64,000 nt of DNA from Christensenellaceae bacterium. Lineage in GTDB: Bacteria > Bacillota > Clostridia > Christensenellales > Christensenellaceae. Every line of letters starts with the position of its first letter. Positions within the stretch are counted from its first letter, which is position 1. Positions 9,384 to 17,183 of this stretch are shown here, piece after piece. Both the position numbers and the translations under genes were made by a program. The DNA is taken from contig AP025580.1 in the NCBI GenBank assembly GCA_022846035.1, positions 2,604,001 to 2,668,000 of the forward strand. Direction: 5' to 3'. The notes under the pieces are model-generated. The model did no database searches, was not told the origin of the DNA, and saw only the letters and a list, made by a program, of their open reading frames with translations.

Positions 9384-9414
9384 AAAAGCCCCGCCTTAAG
9401 GCGGGGCTTTTTTG
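9384..9414 (+). terminator. Rho-independent terminator
   Basis: AAAGCCCCGCC pairs with GGCGGGGCTTT across a TTAA loop, followed by six or more T. It ends the small membrane protein gene and faces the alcohol dehydrogenase gene; the A-rich left side may let it work leftward too. Confidence 0.9.
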
Positions 9415-9426
9415 TTGTATCTTGAA

Positions 9427-10602
9427 TCACATAGATTTCATATATACATCAATAATATCCTGCCGCGTCATGGCGACGGGCGTCGCTTCAATCGCGCCGC
9501 GCATGGCAAACAGCGCGTCGTCCGCCAGCGCGGGAACGGACTGCTCCGTTACGCCCAGCGATGAAGCCGTGATGTCCCTGCCAAACATCGCCAGGAATTG
9601 CCGCAGCCGGTCTGCACAACTACGTGCAAGCTCTTCTTCTCCCTGCTGTGGATCCGCCCCCAGCAGTACGGCCACCTTGGCGAATTTGGGGATATTCCCC
9701 CGATAGGAATATTCCGTAAGCGCCGGTCCCAGCGCACACAGCGTTTCTCCGTGCGCCGCGCCGAAGTGCCCGCTGATGCTGTGTCCCATACCGTGGATCG
9801 CAAAAGTCCCCGAAAGTGAGATCGCCGTGCCCGCCAGCATATTCGCCAAAGACATCGCGCTGCGCGCCTCTATGTCCTGCGGGTTGTCCACGCACTTTTT
9901 CAGGTTCTCCACCACAAGTTCGATCGCCCTCTTTGCAAACATATCCGCATACTCGTTTTCTTCCCTGCTCACATAAGCCTCAAAAGCATGGAAGAATACG
10001 TCAAGACCTGTATTGACCGTTACCCTTTCCGGTAGTGTGAGGGTCAGCTCCGGATCGACAATCGAAACCGCCGGATACCAGAAGCTGTGTCCCGTTCCTG
10101 GCTTATTGCCGTTTTCGGGATTTGTCACCACCGCAAACGGAGTCGCTTCGCTGCCCGTTCCCGATGTGGTCGTGATCGCGATAATAGGCAGGCATTTTAA
10201 ATCCCTGTCATCCGCATCTGCAAATTTTCCGCCCGGGATGTAATCGACGGCGCTGCCGCCTGAGGCGGCGAGCAAGGCAATAAACTTCGCGGCGTCCATC
10301 GGGCTGCCGCCGCCCACGCCCACTATAAGATCGCAGCCGTTTTCCCGCGCGAGCCGCGCTCCGCGGTCGCATGTCGTCGTCGTTGGATTCTGTTCCGCCT
10401 CTGCAAAGATAACCGTCTGTATGTCCGCCTCTTTAAGCTGCTCTTTTACCGTCTCCAGCAAAGCTGTTTTTTCTGGCCGGACGCTTTGTCCGGCGACAAT
10501 GAAAGCGCGTTTTCCAAGGCCTTCGGCATATTTTCCAAGCTCCCGCAGTACGCCCGCGCCAAATACGATCTTTTCAGGAACTTCCGCTACAAAATTTTTC
10601 AT
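9427..10602 (-). CDS. Iron-containing alcohol dehydrogenase
   Basis: A 391-residue group III (metal-dependent) alcohol dehydrogenase. The NAD(P)-binding GGGSPMDAAK is near residue 97, and the metal-binding region near residue 265 reads HGMGHSISGHFGAAHGE, with the spaced histidines expected for Fe2+ or Zn2+. It interconverts an alcohol and an aldehyde or ketone. Next to a DhaK/DhaL kinase and importer, a natural inference is oxidation of an imported polyol to the ketose that the kinase phosphorylates, but the substrate is not shown. A motif shared with the importer promoter lies just upstream. Confidence 0.9.
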   Translation of the reverse strand: MKNFVAEVPEKIVFGAGVLRELGKYAEGLGKRAFIVAGQSVRPEKTALLETVKEQLKEADIQTVIFAEAEQNPTTTTCDRGARLARENGCDLIVGVGGGSPMDAAKFIALLAASGGSAVDYIPGGKFADADDRDLKCLPIIAITTTSGTGSEATPFAVVTNPENGNKPGTGHSFWYPAVSIVDPELTLTLPERVTVNTGLDVFFHAFEAYVSREENEYADMFAKRAIELVVENLKKCVDNPQDIEARSAMSLANMLAGTAISLSGTFAIHGMGHSISGHFGAAHGETLCALGPALTEYSYRGNIPKFAKVAVLLGADPQQGEEELARSCADRLRQFLAMFGRDITASSLGVTEQSVPALADDALFAMRGAIEATPVAMTRQDIIDVYMKSM

Positions 10603-10623
10603 TTCTTCTTACTCCTTCATTTA

Positions 10624-10660
10624 TTTGTTTAGTAAAATATATAATTTTTTTATTAAACAA
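10624..10660. promoter_or_regulatory. Candidate LacI operators between adh and lacI
   Basis: TTTGTTTAGTA at 10624-10634 occurs again, inverted, at 18525-18535 before the binding-protein gene. A second copy of the half motif, TAAACAA, lies at 10654-10660, directly next to the -35 box of the divergent lacI gene. The arrangement suggests one regulator acting on both divergent promoters. Inference from motif sharing only. Confidence 0.5.
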
Positions 10661-10689
10661 TTGCATTCCCATTCACTAGATGTTATGAT
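10661..10689 (+). promoter_or_regulatory. Promoter of the first lacI-type gene
   Basis: TTGCAT at 10661-10666 and TATGAT at 10684-10689 with a 17-base spacer, 65 bases before the start codon. Confidence 0.7.
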
Positions 10690-10754
10690 TGTTACAGTAC
10701 ACATACAATAAAGTAGAAAACTTTCAATAATAGAATAATAGGTAGGTTCTTATT

Positions 10755-11759
10755 ATGACAATTCGGGAAATCGCGCGTCTCGCACACGTTTCGCCCGCTA
10801 CTATATCTCTTGTATTAAACAATAAACCAGGCGTGGGAGACGAAACAAGAAAACGTATCCAAAACATATTAAAAGAATATGATTATAAGCTGCCGCCCAA
10901 AAACAAGGTTCCGATGAAGAATATCCGTTTTTTGAAGTACAAGGATCACAGTATGATCGTTGACGGAAACGCCGGATTTATTTCGGCCATCATCGACGCC
11001 GTGGAAGCGGAATGCCGCGAGATGGGCTATAACCTGATTATCACTACCGTCAAGGGCAATTTCAAGCAGGCGCTTAAAATCCTCAAGGAGGATACGTCTG
11101 ACGGGATCATCCTGCTGGGAACGGAAATATCGCCCGCAGATTATCCTCTTTTGAAAAGCATTGCCACGCCTATGGTCATCGTAGACAACATCATGTCCTG
11201 CGAGCCTTACGAGTGCGTCGTTATGAACAATCAGGAAACCACTTATTTTGCCCTCAAATACCTGGCGGATCTCGGTCACAGAGAAGTCGCTTACTTCAAG
11301 AGCTCGACCGAAATTTCCAATTTTCACGAGCGCAGCATGGCGTTTTATTCCTGCTGCGAAAGCCTGGGGCTTACCTGCAAGCAGACCTTTTTGCTGACGC
11401 CCACCTTAGACGGCGCATACGATTCCATGAAAGAATATCTGTCCGCAGATATTACGCTTCCGACAGCCGCCTTTGCAGATAACGACACCATTGCTCTCGG
11501 GGCGATGAAAGCCTTGCAGGAGGCGAGCTATAAAATCCCAGACGATGTCTCGATCATGGGCTTTGACGACATACCCTACTGCACGATTTCCGATCCGCCA
11601 TTAACGACTATGCGCGTTCCGCGCCGCAGAATCGGCAAGCGCGCCGTGCGCAGGCTGTGCGAGCGGATGCAGGAGGACCCGATCAACAGCAATGTCAAGA
11701 TACTTTTGGGGTCGCGCCTTGTAGAGCGCCAGAGTACCTGCCCGCCCAAGAAAAAATAA
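10755..11759 (+). CDS. LacI family transcriptional regulator of the adh/ABC/dhaKL locus
   Basis: A 334-residue repressor-type protein. The N-terminal helix-turn-helix reads TIREIARLAHVSPATISLVLN, followed by a hinge helix and a periplasmic-binding-protein-like ligand domain (residues about 60-330; GFDDIPYCTISDPPLTT is the usual late motif). It stands between the alcohol dehydrogenase and the dhaKL-ABC operon, both pointing away from or toward it, so it probably senses the imported sugar or its product. The ribosome binding site is weak (AGGTAGG). Candidate operators are at 10624-10660, 18447-18457 and 18525-18535. Confidence 0.9.
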   Translation: MTIREIARLAHVSPATISLVLNNKPGVGDETRKRIQNILKEYDYKLPPKNKVPMKNIRFLKYKDHSMIVDGNAGFISAIIDAVEAECREMGYNLIITTVKGNFKQALKILKEDTSDGIILLGTEISPADYPLLKSIATPMVIVDNIMSCEPYECVVMNNQETTYFALKYLADLGHREVAYFKSSTEISNFHERSMAFYSCCESLGLTCKQTFLLTPTLDGAYDSMKEYLSADITLPTAAFADNDTIALGAMKALQEASYKIPDDVSIMGFDDIPYCTISDPPLTTMRVPRRRIGKRAVRRLCERMQEDPINSNVKILLGSRLVERQSTCPPKKK

Positions 11760-11778
11760 TCTTCTTTTCTCTTCTCTA

Positions 11779-11810
11779 AGCGTACTGCCATGCGGCGGTA
11801 CGCTTTTTGT
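11779..11810 (+). terminator. Terminator of the first lacI gene
   Basis: GCGTACTGCC pairs with GGCGGTACGC (one T-G pair) across ATGC, followed by TTTTTG. It is 19 bases after the stop codon. Confidence 0.85.
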
Positions 11811-11835
11811 TACGTTTTCCATGCAGACGCTTCCG

Positions 11836-11870
11836 GCAAAGGGAAAGGCAGACATTTCTGTCCGCCTTTC
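11836..11870 (-). terminator. Terminator of the dhaKL-ABC operon
   Basis: Read leftward, AAAGGCGGACAG pairs with GTCTGCCTTT across a short A-rich loop and is followed by a T/C-rich run. It lies about 30 bases after the dhaL stop. Confidence 0.75.
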
Positions 11871-11901
11871 TCATCATCTATGCTTAGAAGTTATACCCTT
11901 G

Positions 11902-12525
11902 TTATACGACTGCGTCCGCAAAGCCTTCCATCAGAAGTTTCGCAACAGCCGCGCCCGGATCCAGCAACTCGCGGGACGCTTCGCCGCGCGTCGCGGCGCG
12001 TCCGTGTACTGCCAGCATTCCTTTGGTCGCCAAAAATCCTTCTTCCGCCGCCTTTTTTGCGTTTGCTGCCATCGTTTTCAGATCAGCGCCCGCCGCCGCA
12101 TCCTTTTTTAGGGATTCGACCGCCGGATACAGGCCGTCAAGAAAGGTTTTATCCCCAATCTTTGCGCCGCCCCGATTCATAACGCCGTCCAAGTATGCCT
12201 GAAAAAGTGCGGCTACATCCTGCGTATCAAGTTCTTCCTTTCCTTTCAGCACCTTGCCCGCGTTCATGAGCCCTGACGCCATCAGCGTACCCATCGTAGA
12301 CGGAACTGCAGTGGACATCGCTTTGCCGCCGAAATACAGCATTTTGCCAAGGTCTTTTTCCTGTCCGGACGCCACTGCATCATACGCCGCGGCAAATCCG
12401 TCGCTCATCGTAAGCCCGAGGTCGCCGTCGCCCACCACGCCGTCGATTTCGATCAGGTAATCGCGGCTTTGCGCCATGATTTTTTTCCAGCTTGCAAGCA
12501 CATTCAGCAATTCTTTCTGATTCAT
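11902..12525 (-). CDS. dhaL: Dihydroxyacetone kinase-like ADP/ATP-binding subunit DhaL
   Basis: A 207-residue protein of the DhaL family, which holds the nucleotide and two Mg2+ ions and passes phosphate to a ketose bound on DhaK. The ion-binding motif VGDGDLGLTMSDGF (about residues 30-43) is clear, and MGTLMASGLM (near 78) and a late GRAATRGEASRELLDPGA (about 175) contact the nucleotide. No dhaM phosphotransferase gene is seen nearby, so a simple ATP-dependent kinase or a distant phosphate donor are both possible. The gene is last in the operon, with an AGGAGG box. Confidence 0.88.
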   Translation of the reverse strand: MNQKELLNVLASWKKIMAQSRDYLIEIDGVVGDGDLGLTMSDGFAAAYDAVASGQEKDLGKMLYFGGKAMSTAVPSTMGTLMASGLMNAGKVLKGKEELDTQDVAALFQAYLDGVMNRGGAKIGDKTFLDGLYPAVESLKKDAAAGADLKTMAANAKKAAEEGFLATKGMLAVHGRAATRGEASRELLDPGAAVAKLLMEGFADAVV

Positions 12526-12550
12526 TCCTATCGCCTCCTAAAACCGCTTT

Positions 12551-13561
12551 TTATACCTGTTTGAAGAAAGGTGTGTTGGCCGGTTTGTCAATCAGTTTCT
12601 TCAGTTCGTCGTCCAGTTTTAAAAGCGAAATGGACATTCCTGCCATTTCAAGGGACGTCGCATATTCGCCGACATATACCTTATACGGCCTGATACCTTT
12701 TGCTTTTAAGATTTCATCCACCTTACGGTATACGACATACTGCTCTTCGAGCGGCGTACCGCCAAGGCCGTTTATGAGCACCGCTACCTCGTCTCCGGAC
12801 TTATAGGGTATATCCGCAATGATGGGCTCCATCATTTCAGCAACAATTTCGTCTGCCGGCAAAAGCTTCCCGCGGCGGATACCCGGTTCGCCATGGATCC
12901 CCATGCCGATCTCCATTTCGTCATCCGCGATCTCAAAGCTGGGCTTTCCGACCCTCGGTACGACGCACGGAGTCAGCGCGACTCCCATCGTACGCACGTT
13001 CGCGCATGCCTTTTCCGCGATACGCTTGACTTCCTCAAGGGGCATCATTTCGTCTGCCGCCGCTCCCGCGCATTTATAGACAAAGAAAATACCTGCCACG
13101 CCGCGCCGCGTGTTTTTCGCGCCCGGCTCCGCCGGACCCGCCGAGGCGACATCTTCGCCCGCGACAACACTCTGCACTCTGATGCCCTCTTCGAAGTCCG
13201 CCATTTCAGCAGCCATATCAAAGTTGAAAATGTCGCCGTTATAGTTACCATAAATATACAGCACACCCGCGCCGGAATCGATCTCCTTGGTTACCGCAAG
13301 CATTTGCTCTGCGCTGGGAGACTGGAATACGTCGCCGATCGAACAGCCGTCGAGCATGCCCTCTCCGACATAGCCCAGGAACAACGGAAGATGTCCGCTT
13401 CCGCCGCCCGTCGCGATACCGACCTTGCCCGGCTTTTTATGCTTGCTCACCATGCAGTGCAAATCATCCCCCGCATAGCCGACCATGTCGCCATGCGCAA
13501 GGTAGATGCCCTCGAGCATCTCCTTGATAAAATCTTCCGATTTATTGATTATTTTCTTCAT
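12551..13561 (-). CDS. dhaK: Dihydroxyacetone kinase-like substrate-binding subunit DhaK
   Basis: A 336-residue DhaK-type protein. In the family a histidine binds the substrate carbonyl covalently; here GMGIHGEPGI (near residue 223) carries it. The N-terminal loop is GGGSGHLPLFLGYVGEG rather than the GGGSGHEP form of classical dihydroxyacetone kinases, a difference that may mean another ketose. The ATG overlaps the stop of the upstream permease gene, so kinase and importer are made together. I infer phosphorylation of the imported sugar or its oxidised form; dihydroxyacetone itself is not assured. Confidence 0.85.
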   Translation of the reverse strand: MKKIINKSEDFIKEMLEGIYLAHGDMVGYAGDDLHCMVSKHKKPGKVGIATGGGSGHLPLFLGYVGEGMLDGCSIGDVFQSPSAEQMLAVTKEIDSGAGVLYIYGNYNGDIFNFDMAAEMADFEEGIRVQSVVAGEDVASAGPAEPGAKNTRRGVAGIFFVYKCAGAAADEMMPLEEVKRIAEKACANVRTMGVALTPCVVPRVGKPSFEIADDEMEIGMGIHGEPGIRRGKLLPADEIVAEMMEPIIADIPYKSGDEVAVLINGLGGTPLEEQYVVYRKVDEILKAKGIRPYKVYVGEYATSLEMAGMSISLLKLDDELKKLIDKPANTPFFKQV

Positions 13562-14571
13562 GACGTTTTCCTCACTTTTAATTTTTTAGGACGGCCTCCG
13601 TACACTTCCGCGCCATACTGCACCATCATAACGCCGATCATGACAAGCCCGTATACAAACGTCTTCAGATAAGAATCGAAGCGCAGGATGTTAAAGGCGC
13701 TGGAAATAATCTGCAGGACCAGGATGGAAAGCACCACGCCCGCCAGCTTTCCTTTACCACCCGACGGGGAAATCCCACCGAGGATAACGATCAGCAGCGT
13801 CAGCAGTTGATAAGAAGTACCGTAGTCCGCCTTTGCCGAGCCATAGTGCGATGCGACGATGATCCCCGCCACTGCCGCCATGATTCCGGACGCCATATAT
13901 GTTTTCATGGTCACACCGAAATTGTTGATACCCGAATATGCGGAAGCCGTCGGATTCGCGCCCATCAGGTATAGCTGCTGGCCGTATACGGTAAAGCGCA
14001 GTACCAGGAACAGAATCACAACCACCGCGATGAAAATAAACAAGGGGATCGGTATGGCATTGAACACCAGACCGTTGGCGATCGCCGTAAAGCTTTCCGG
14101 CAGGCCGCTGATTGCAGGTCCTTTGGTGATGGCAATTCCAAGGCCCATGAAAATCTGCTGCGCTGACAACGTAACGAGCATTGCCGGAATGCGCAGATTC
14201 CCGATCATAAAGCCGTTGAATGCGCCCGCGCCCGCGCCGACTGCAACGGCTACCACAAGCGCAGCTATGATAATCCCGCCGTTTACATCCCCGCCCGCGG
14301 CCTGCATGACGACTGCCGCCATGATGCCCGCGAGGTTAGAGATACCGACAACAGAAAGGTCGATGCCGCCGGCGATCATACAAAGCATCATGCCCAGGGA
14401 CATAATACCGAATTCCGGAAACTGGTAGGCCATAGACTGGAAAGTCGCGCCTTTCCAGAAATTACTGGGAGCGGCAATGGTCATCCACACCACGAGGCCG
14501 ATGATGATCAGCGCCAGCCACAGGATATTTTTATCAATGGATCTCCATACGTTAACTTTCGTCTTTTCCAT
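13558..14571 (-). CDS. Sugar ABC transporter permease (RbsC/YtfT-like), second copy
   Basis: A 337-residue membrane protein with eight to ten hydrophobic segments, of the branched-chain/ribose permease family (BPD_transp_2). The motif GGIDLSVVGISNLAGI (near residue 68) and late ILGGISPSGGKGKLAGVV are characteristic. With the other permease it forms the heterodimeric channel of the importer. The ribosome binding site is GAGGGGGTG, and the stop overlaps the dhaK start. Confidence 0.9.
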   Translation of the reverse strand: MEKTKVNVWRSIDKNILWLALIIIGLVVWMTIAAPSNFWKGATFQSMAYQFPEFGIMSLGMMLCMIAGGIDLSVVGISNLAGIMAAVVMQAAGGDVNGGIIIAALVVAVAVGAGAGAFNGFMIGNLRIPAMLVTLSAQQIFMGLGIAITKGPAISGLPESFTAIANGLVFNAIPIPLFIFIAVVVILFLVLRFTVYGQQLYLMGANPTASAYSGINNFGVTMKTYMASGIMAAVAGIIVASHYGSAKADYGTSYQLLTLLIVILGGISPSGGKGKLAGVVLSILVLQIISSAFNILRFDSYLKTFVYGLVMIGVMMVQYGAEVYGGRPKKLKVRKTS

Positions 14572-14584
14572 AAGTCACACCCCC

Positions 14585-15592
14585 TCAAATCTTCGGGCTG
14601 AGCGCGATGCGCTTCGCCTTGATGGACGTAATAGAGCAGCCCACGATGATCAGGACGCCAATGACGAAAGTCTGCCAATAGGTGGGAATGCCCAGCATAA
14701 TCAGGTTGTTCTGCACAATACTGATCAGGGCTACGCCGAGTATCGTCCCCAGCACGCTTCCGTGCCCGCCTGTGATCCTTGCGCCGCCCAGTACGACAGC
14801 CGCGATGACCATCATTTCGCTTCCCATCAGGTTCAGAGGGTTGGAGTTGCGGGCCAGGAGCGTATACGTCATGCCCGTGATACCCACAATGATACCTACA
14901 AAAATATAAATGAAATATTGTGTTTTCGCTACATTGAATCCTGCCCTGCGGGCCGAATTCTGGTCCCCGCCAATGGCATAAATGGAGCGGCCCAGCATTG
15001 TATACTTAAGCAGGAACCACACCACCACGCACAGCACGATCGGCAGGATAATAAATACCGACATCGAGGATACCTTGTCCGCCGATCCCACCTGGAAGAG
15101 GAAGGATTTGGACGCGGCGTCAAGCTGCGACGGCAGGTTCGAGATTTCATTCGTGCCTACGAACGCCAGCAGCGCGCCGTTTATGAGGCTGCTTGTTCCC
15201 AGGGTTGCGATCAGCGTCGGGATTTTGAAAGTGCCGACCAGAAAAGCGTTGATCAGTCCGAGTCCCGCGCCGATACCGGCCGCAATCAGAAACGCCGACA
15301 GTACGCCGTCCCAGCCGTTGTCAATCATCATCTTCGTCGTCAGATACATTGCAAACGACGCGAACGCCGGAAACGATACGTCAATGCCGCCGGAGATAAT
15401 AACAATCATCTCGCACATGGCGAACATCAACATCGTCAGCATTGCACGCGCCGTATCGACTGCGGTATTGGCGCTGAAAAACGCGTTGTTCGCAAGACCG
15501 ATCACCAGGCACAGGCCGATAATGATATAGATAACGATCGCCTCGTTTGAAGTAAAGACATTCTTTTTTTCAAATTTATTTAATTTATCCAT
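14585..15592 (-). CDS. Sugar ABC transporter permease (RbsC/YtfT-like), first copy
   Basis: A 335-residue permease of the same family as its neighbour, with GGIDVSFPAFASFAMY near residue 68 and LGGARITGGHGSVLGT near residue 240. Two different permease subunits in one operon are usual for this branch, as in AI-2, rhamnose and YtfT/YjfF importers. It follows the ATPase gene by 15 bases and precedes its partner by 13. Confidence 0.9.
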   Translation of the reverse strand: MDKLNKFEKKNVFTSNEAIVIYIIIGLCLVIGLANNAFFSANTAVDTARAMLTMLMFAMCEMIVIISGGIDVSFPAFASFAMYLTTKMMIDNGWDGVLSAFLIAAGIGAGLGLINAFLVGTFKIPTLIATLGTSSLINGALLAFVGTNEISNLPSQLDAASKSFLFQVGSADKVSSMSVFIILPIVLCVVVWFLLKYTMLGRSIYAIGGDQNSARRAGFNVAKTQYFIYIFVGIIVGITGMTYTLLARNSNPLNLMGSEMMVIAAVVLGGARITGGHGSVLGTILGVALISIVQNNLIMLGIPTYWQTFVIGVLIIVGCSITSIKAKRIALSPKI

Positions 15593-15607
15593 AACGATAC
15601 CCCCCTC

Positions 15608-17095
15608 CTATGCCTGCTCGCTCAGCAGAGCGGCCAGCTTCGTTTCGTCGAGATCTTCCGCATCCATGCTTGCGGCCAGCTTGCCGCCGCGCATGATCAG
15701 GATCTTATTGCAGTTCTGGATGAGCTCCGGCAGGTCGTCCGAAATGATGATGACGCCCACGCCGTCCTCTACAAGACTGTGCAGTATCTTATGAATATCC
15801 GATTTGGAACCGATGTCCACGCCCACGGTAGGACCGTTTAGGATCAGCAACTTGGGGCTGGTGTTCAGCCACTTGGCAAGCACGACTTTCTGCTGGTTTC
15901 CGCCTGAGAGCGTCTTGATGGGCGGCTGGGGCGAAGGAGCGGCAATGGACAGCTTTTTGATCCATTCCCACATGGATTCTTTCATGGCCTTATAATCGAT
16001 TCTGCCGCCTTTCAGATAATTCTTGATCGAAGCGGCGACTGTGTTGGTGCCGATGGGAATTTCGAGAAACAGTCCTTCCGTCAGGCGGTCCTCCGGCACA
16101 TAGCCGATATTGTTTTTCATTGCGTCGGCAACGCTTTTGATTTTGATTTCCTTGCCGTCAAGAATAATCTTACCGCCGGTCGGCGGCGCCATTCCAAACA
16201 ACGCCTCGCCGATTTCCCCGCGGCCGGAACCCAAAAGGCCTGTAATGCCGAGCACGTCCCCGTCGCACAGCGTAAAGCTGACATCGGAAAATTCCCCTGT
16301 ACGTTCAAGGTCATAAACCTCGAGAATTTTCCTCTCCTTTTGCTTCGGACGGTAAAAGACGTCTTCAATCTCCCTGCCCGTCATCGCCTTGACAAAGCGC
16401 GCGCGGTCGAATTCATTGATCGGGCCGTCGGCCACGTTTTCGCCGTTGCGCAGAATGGTAAGCGTCTGGGCGATGTCGTAAACTTCGTCCAGTTTATGAT
16501 TAACGATGAGTACCGCAATCCCCTGGGCCTGCAGCATTTTGATGATTTCGAATAATTTCGCAACTTCTTTTGCGGTAAGAGCCGTGGTAGGTTCGTCCAT
16601 GATGACCAGTTTCGCGTCATTTAAAAGCGCGCGGCAGATGGCAACCATCTGTCTGTTTGCTACGGATAACCGTTCCACTAAAACGTCAAGCGGAATATTT
16701 GCGCCGATTTTTTCCATTGCCTGTTTGGCGATGCTGCGCACGTCTTTCCAATTGACAACTTTTTTACCGGAATTAAGTTCACTGTTAAGAGCGATATTTT
16801 CAGCGACGGTCATGTTCGGAAAAACTGAAAAATCTTGATAAATGACCTGGATACCCATTTTGATTGCTTCCATGGGCGTCAATGATTGGAATGTTTTCCC
16901 GTCGATGTAGATTTCGCCTTCGTCGGCATCGTGAGCGCCGGAAATGACTTTGATCAGCGTAGATTTGCCGCAGCCGTTTTCTCCGGCCAGGCAGCGAACC
17001 TCGCCTTTATTGATCGTCAGGTCAACGCCTTTTAAAGCCTTTACACCGCCAAAGGATTTTTTGATTCCTGTTACTTTCAAGAATACCTCTGACAT
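15608..17095 (-). CDS. Sugar ABC transporter ATP-binding protein with two nucleotide-binding domains
   Basis: A 495-residue fused double ATPase of the RbsA/MglA type. Domain 1 (residues about 5-240) has Walker A GENGCGKSTLIKV and Walker B LVIMDEPTTAL. Domain 2 (residues about 250-490) has the usual degenerate P-loop GLLGSGRGEIGEAL and signature LSGGNQQKVVLAKWL, but its Walker B end reads LLILNGPTVGVDIGSK instead of the usual LDEPT. The catalytic glutamate of site 2 is therefore absent. The ATG at 17095 is preferred over a GTG four codons earlier because of an AAAGGTGG box. It energises uptake together with the two permeases. Confidence 0.92.
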   Translation of the reverse strand: MSEVFLKVTGIKKSFGGVKALKGVDLTINKGEVRCLAGENGCGKSTLIKVISGAHDADEGEIYIDGKTFQSLTPMEAIKMGIQVIYQDFSVFPNMTVAENIALNSELNSGKKVVNWKDVRSIAKQAMEKIGANIPLDVLVERLSVANRQMVAICRALLNDAKLVIMDEPTTALTAKEVAKLFEIIKMLQAQGIAVLIVNHKLDEVYDIAQTLTILRNGENVADGPINEFDRARFVKAMTGREIEDVFYRPKQKERKILEVYDLERTGEFSDVSFTLCDGDVLGITGLLGSGRGEIGEALFGMAPPTGGKIILDGKEIKIKSVADAMKNNIGYVPEDRLTEGLFLEIPIGTNTVAASIKNYLKGGRIDYKAMKESMWEWIKKLSIAAPSPQPPIKTLSGGNQQKVVLAKWLNTSPKLLILNGPTVGVDIGSKSDIHKILHSLVEDGVGVIIISDDLPELIQNCNKILIMRGGKLAASMDAEDLDETKLAALLSEQA

Positions 17096-17123
17096 GATCT
17101 TGTCCACCTTTCCCCGTTATCAT

Positions 17124-17157
17124 ATGCAAGGCTCCCCCGAAAAGGGGAGCCTTGCAT
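17124..17157 (-). promoter_or_regulatory. Strong intercistronic hairpin between binding-protein and ATPase genes
   Basis: A perfect 14-base-pair stem (ATGCAAGGCTCCCC with GGGGAGCCTTGCAT) and a six-base loop, with no T-run on the leftward strand. It lies after the binding-protein stop. Hairpins here are known in sugar importer operons to protect the upstream mRNA and raise binding protein over membrane subunits; that role is inferred. Confidence 0.75.
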
Positions 17158-17183
17158 ACTATTTGTTAAAGATTACCCGTATC

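Noticed and set aside
14477-15550. A 357-codon open frame antisense to the permease gene
   Set aside because: The permease on the minus strand has family motifs and proper spacing; the opposite frame is a shadow rich in His/Arg/Gln.
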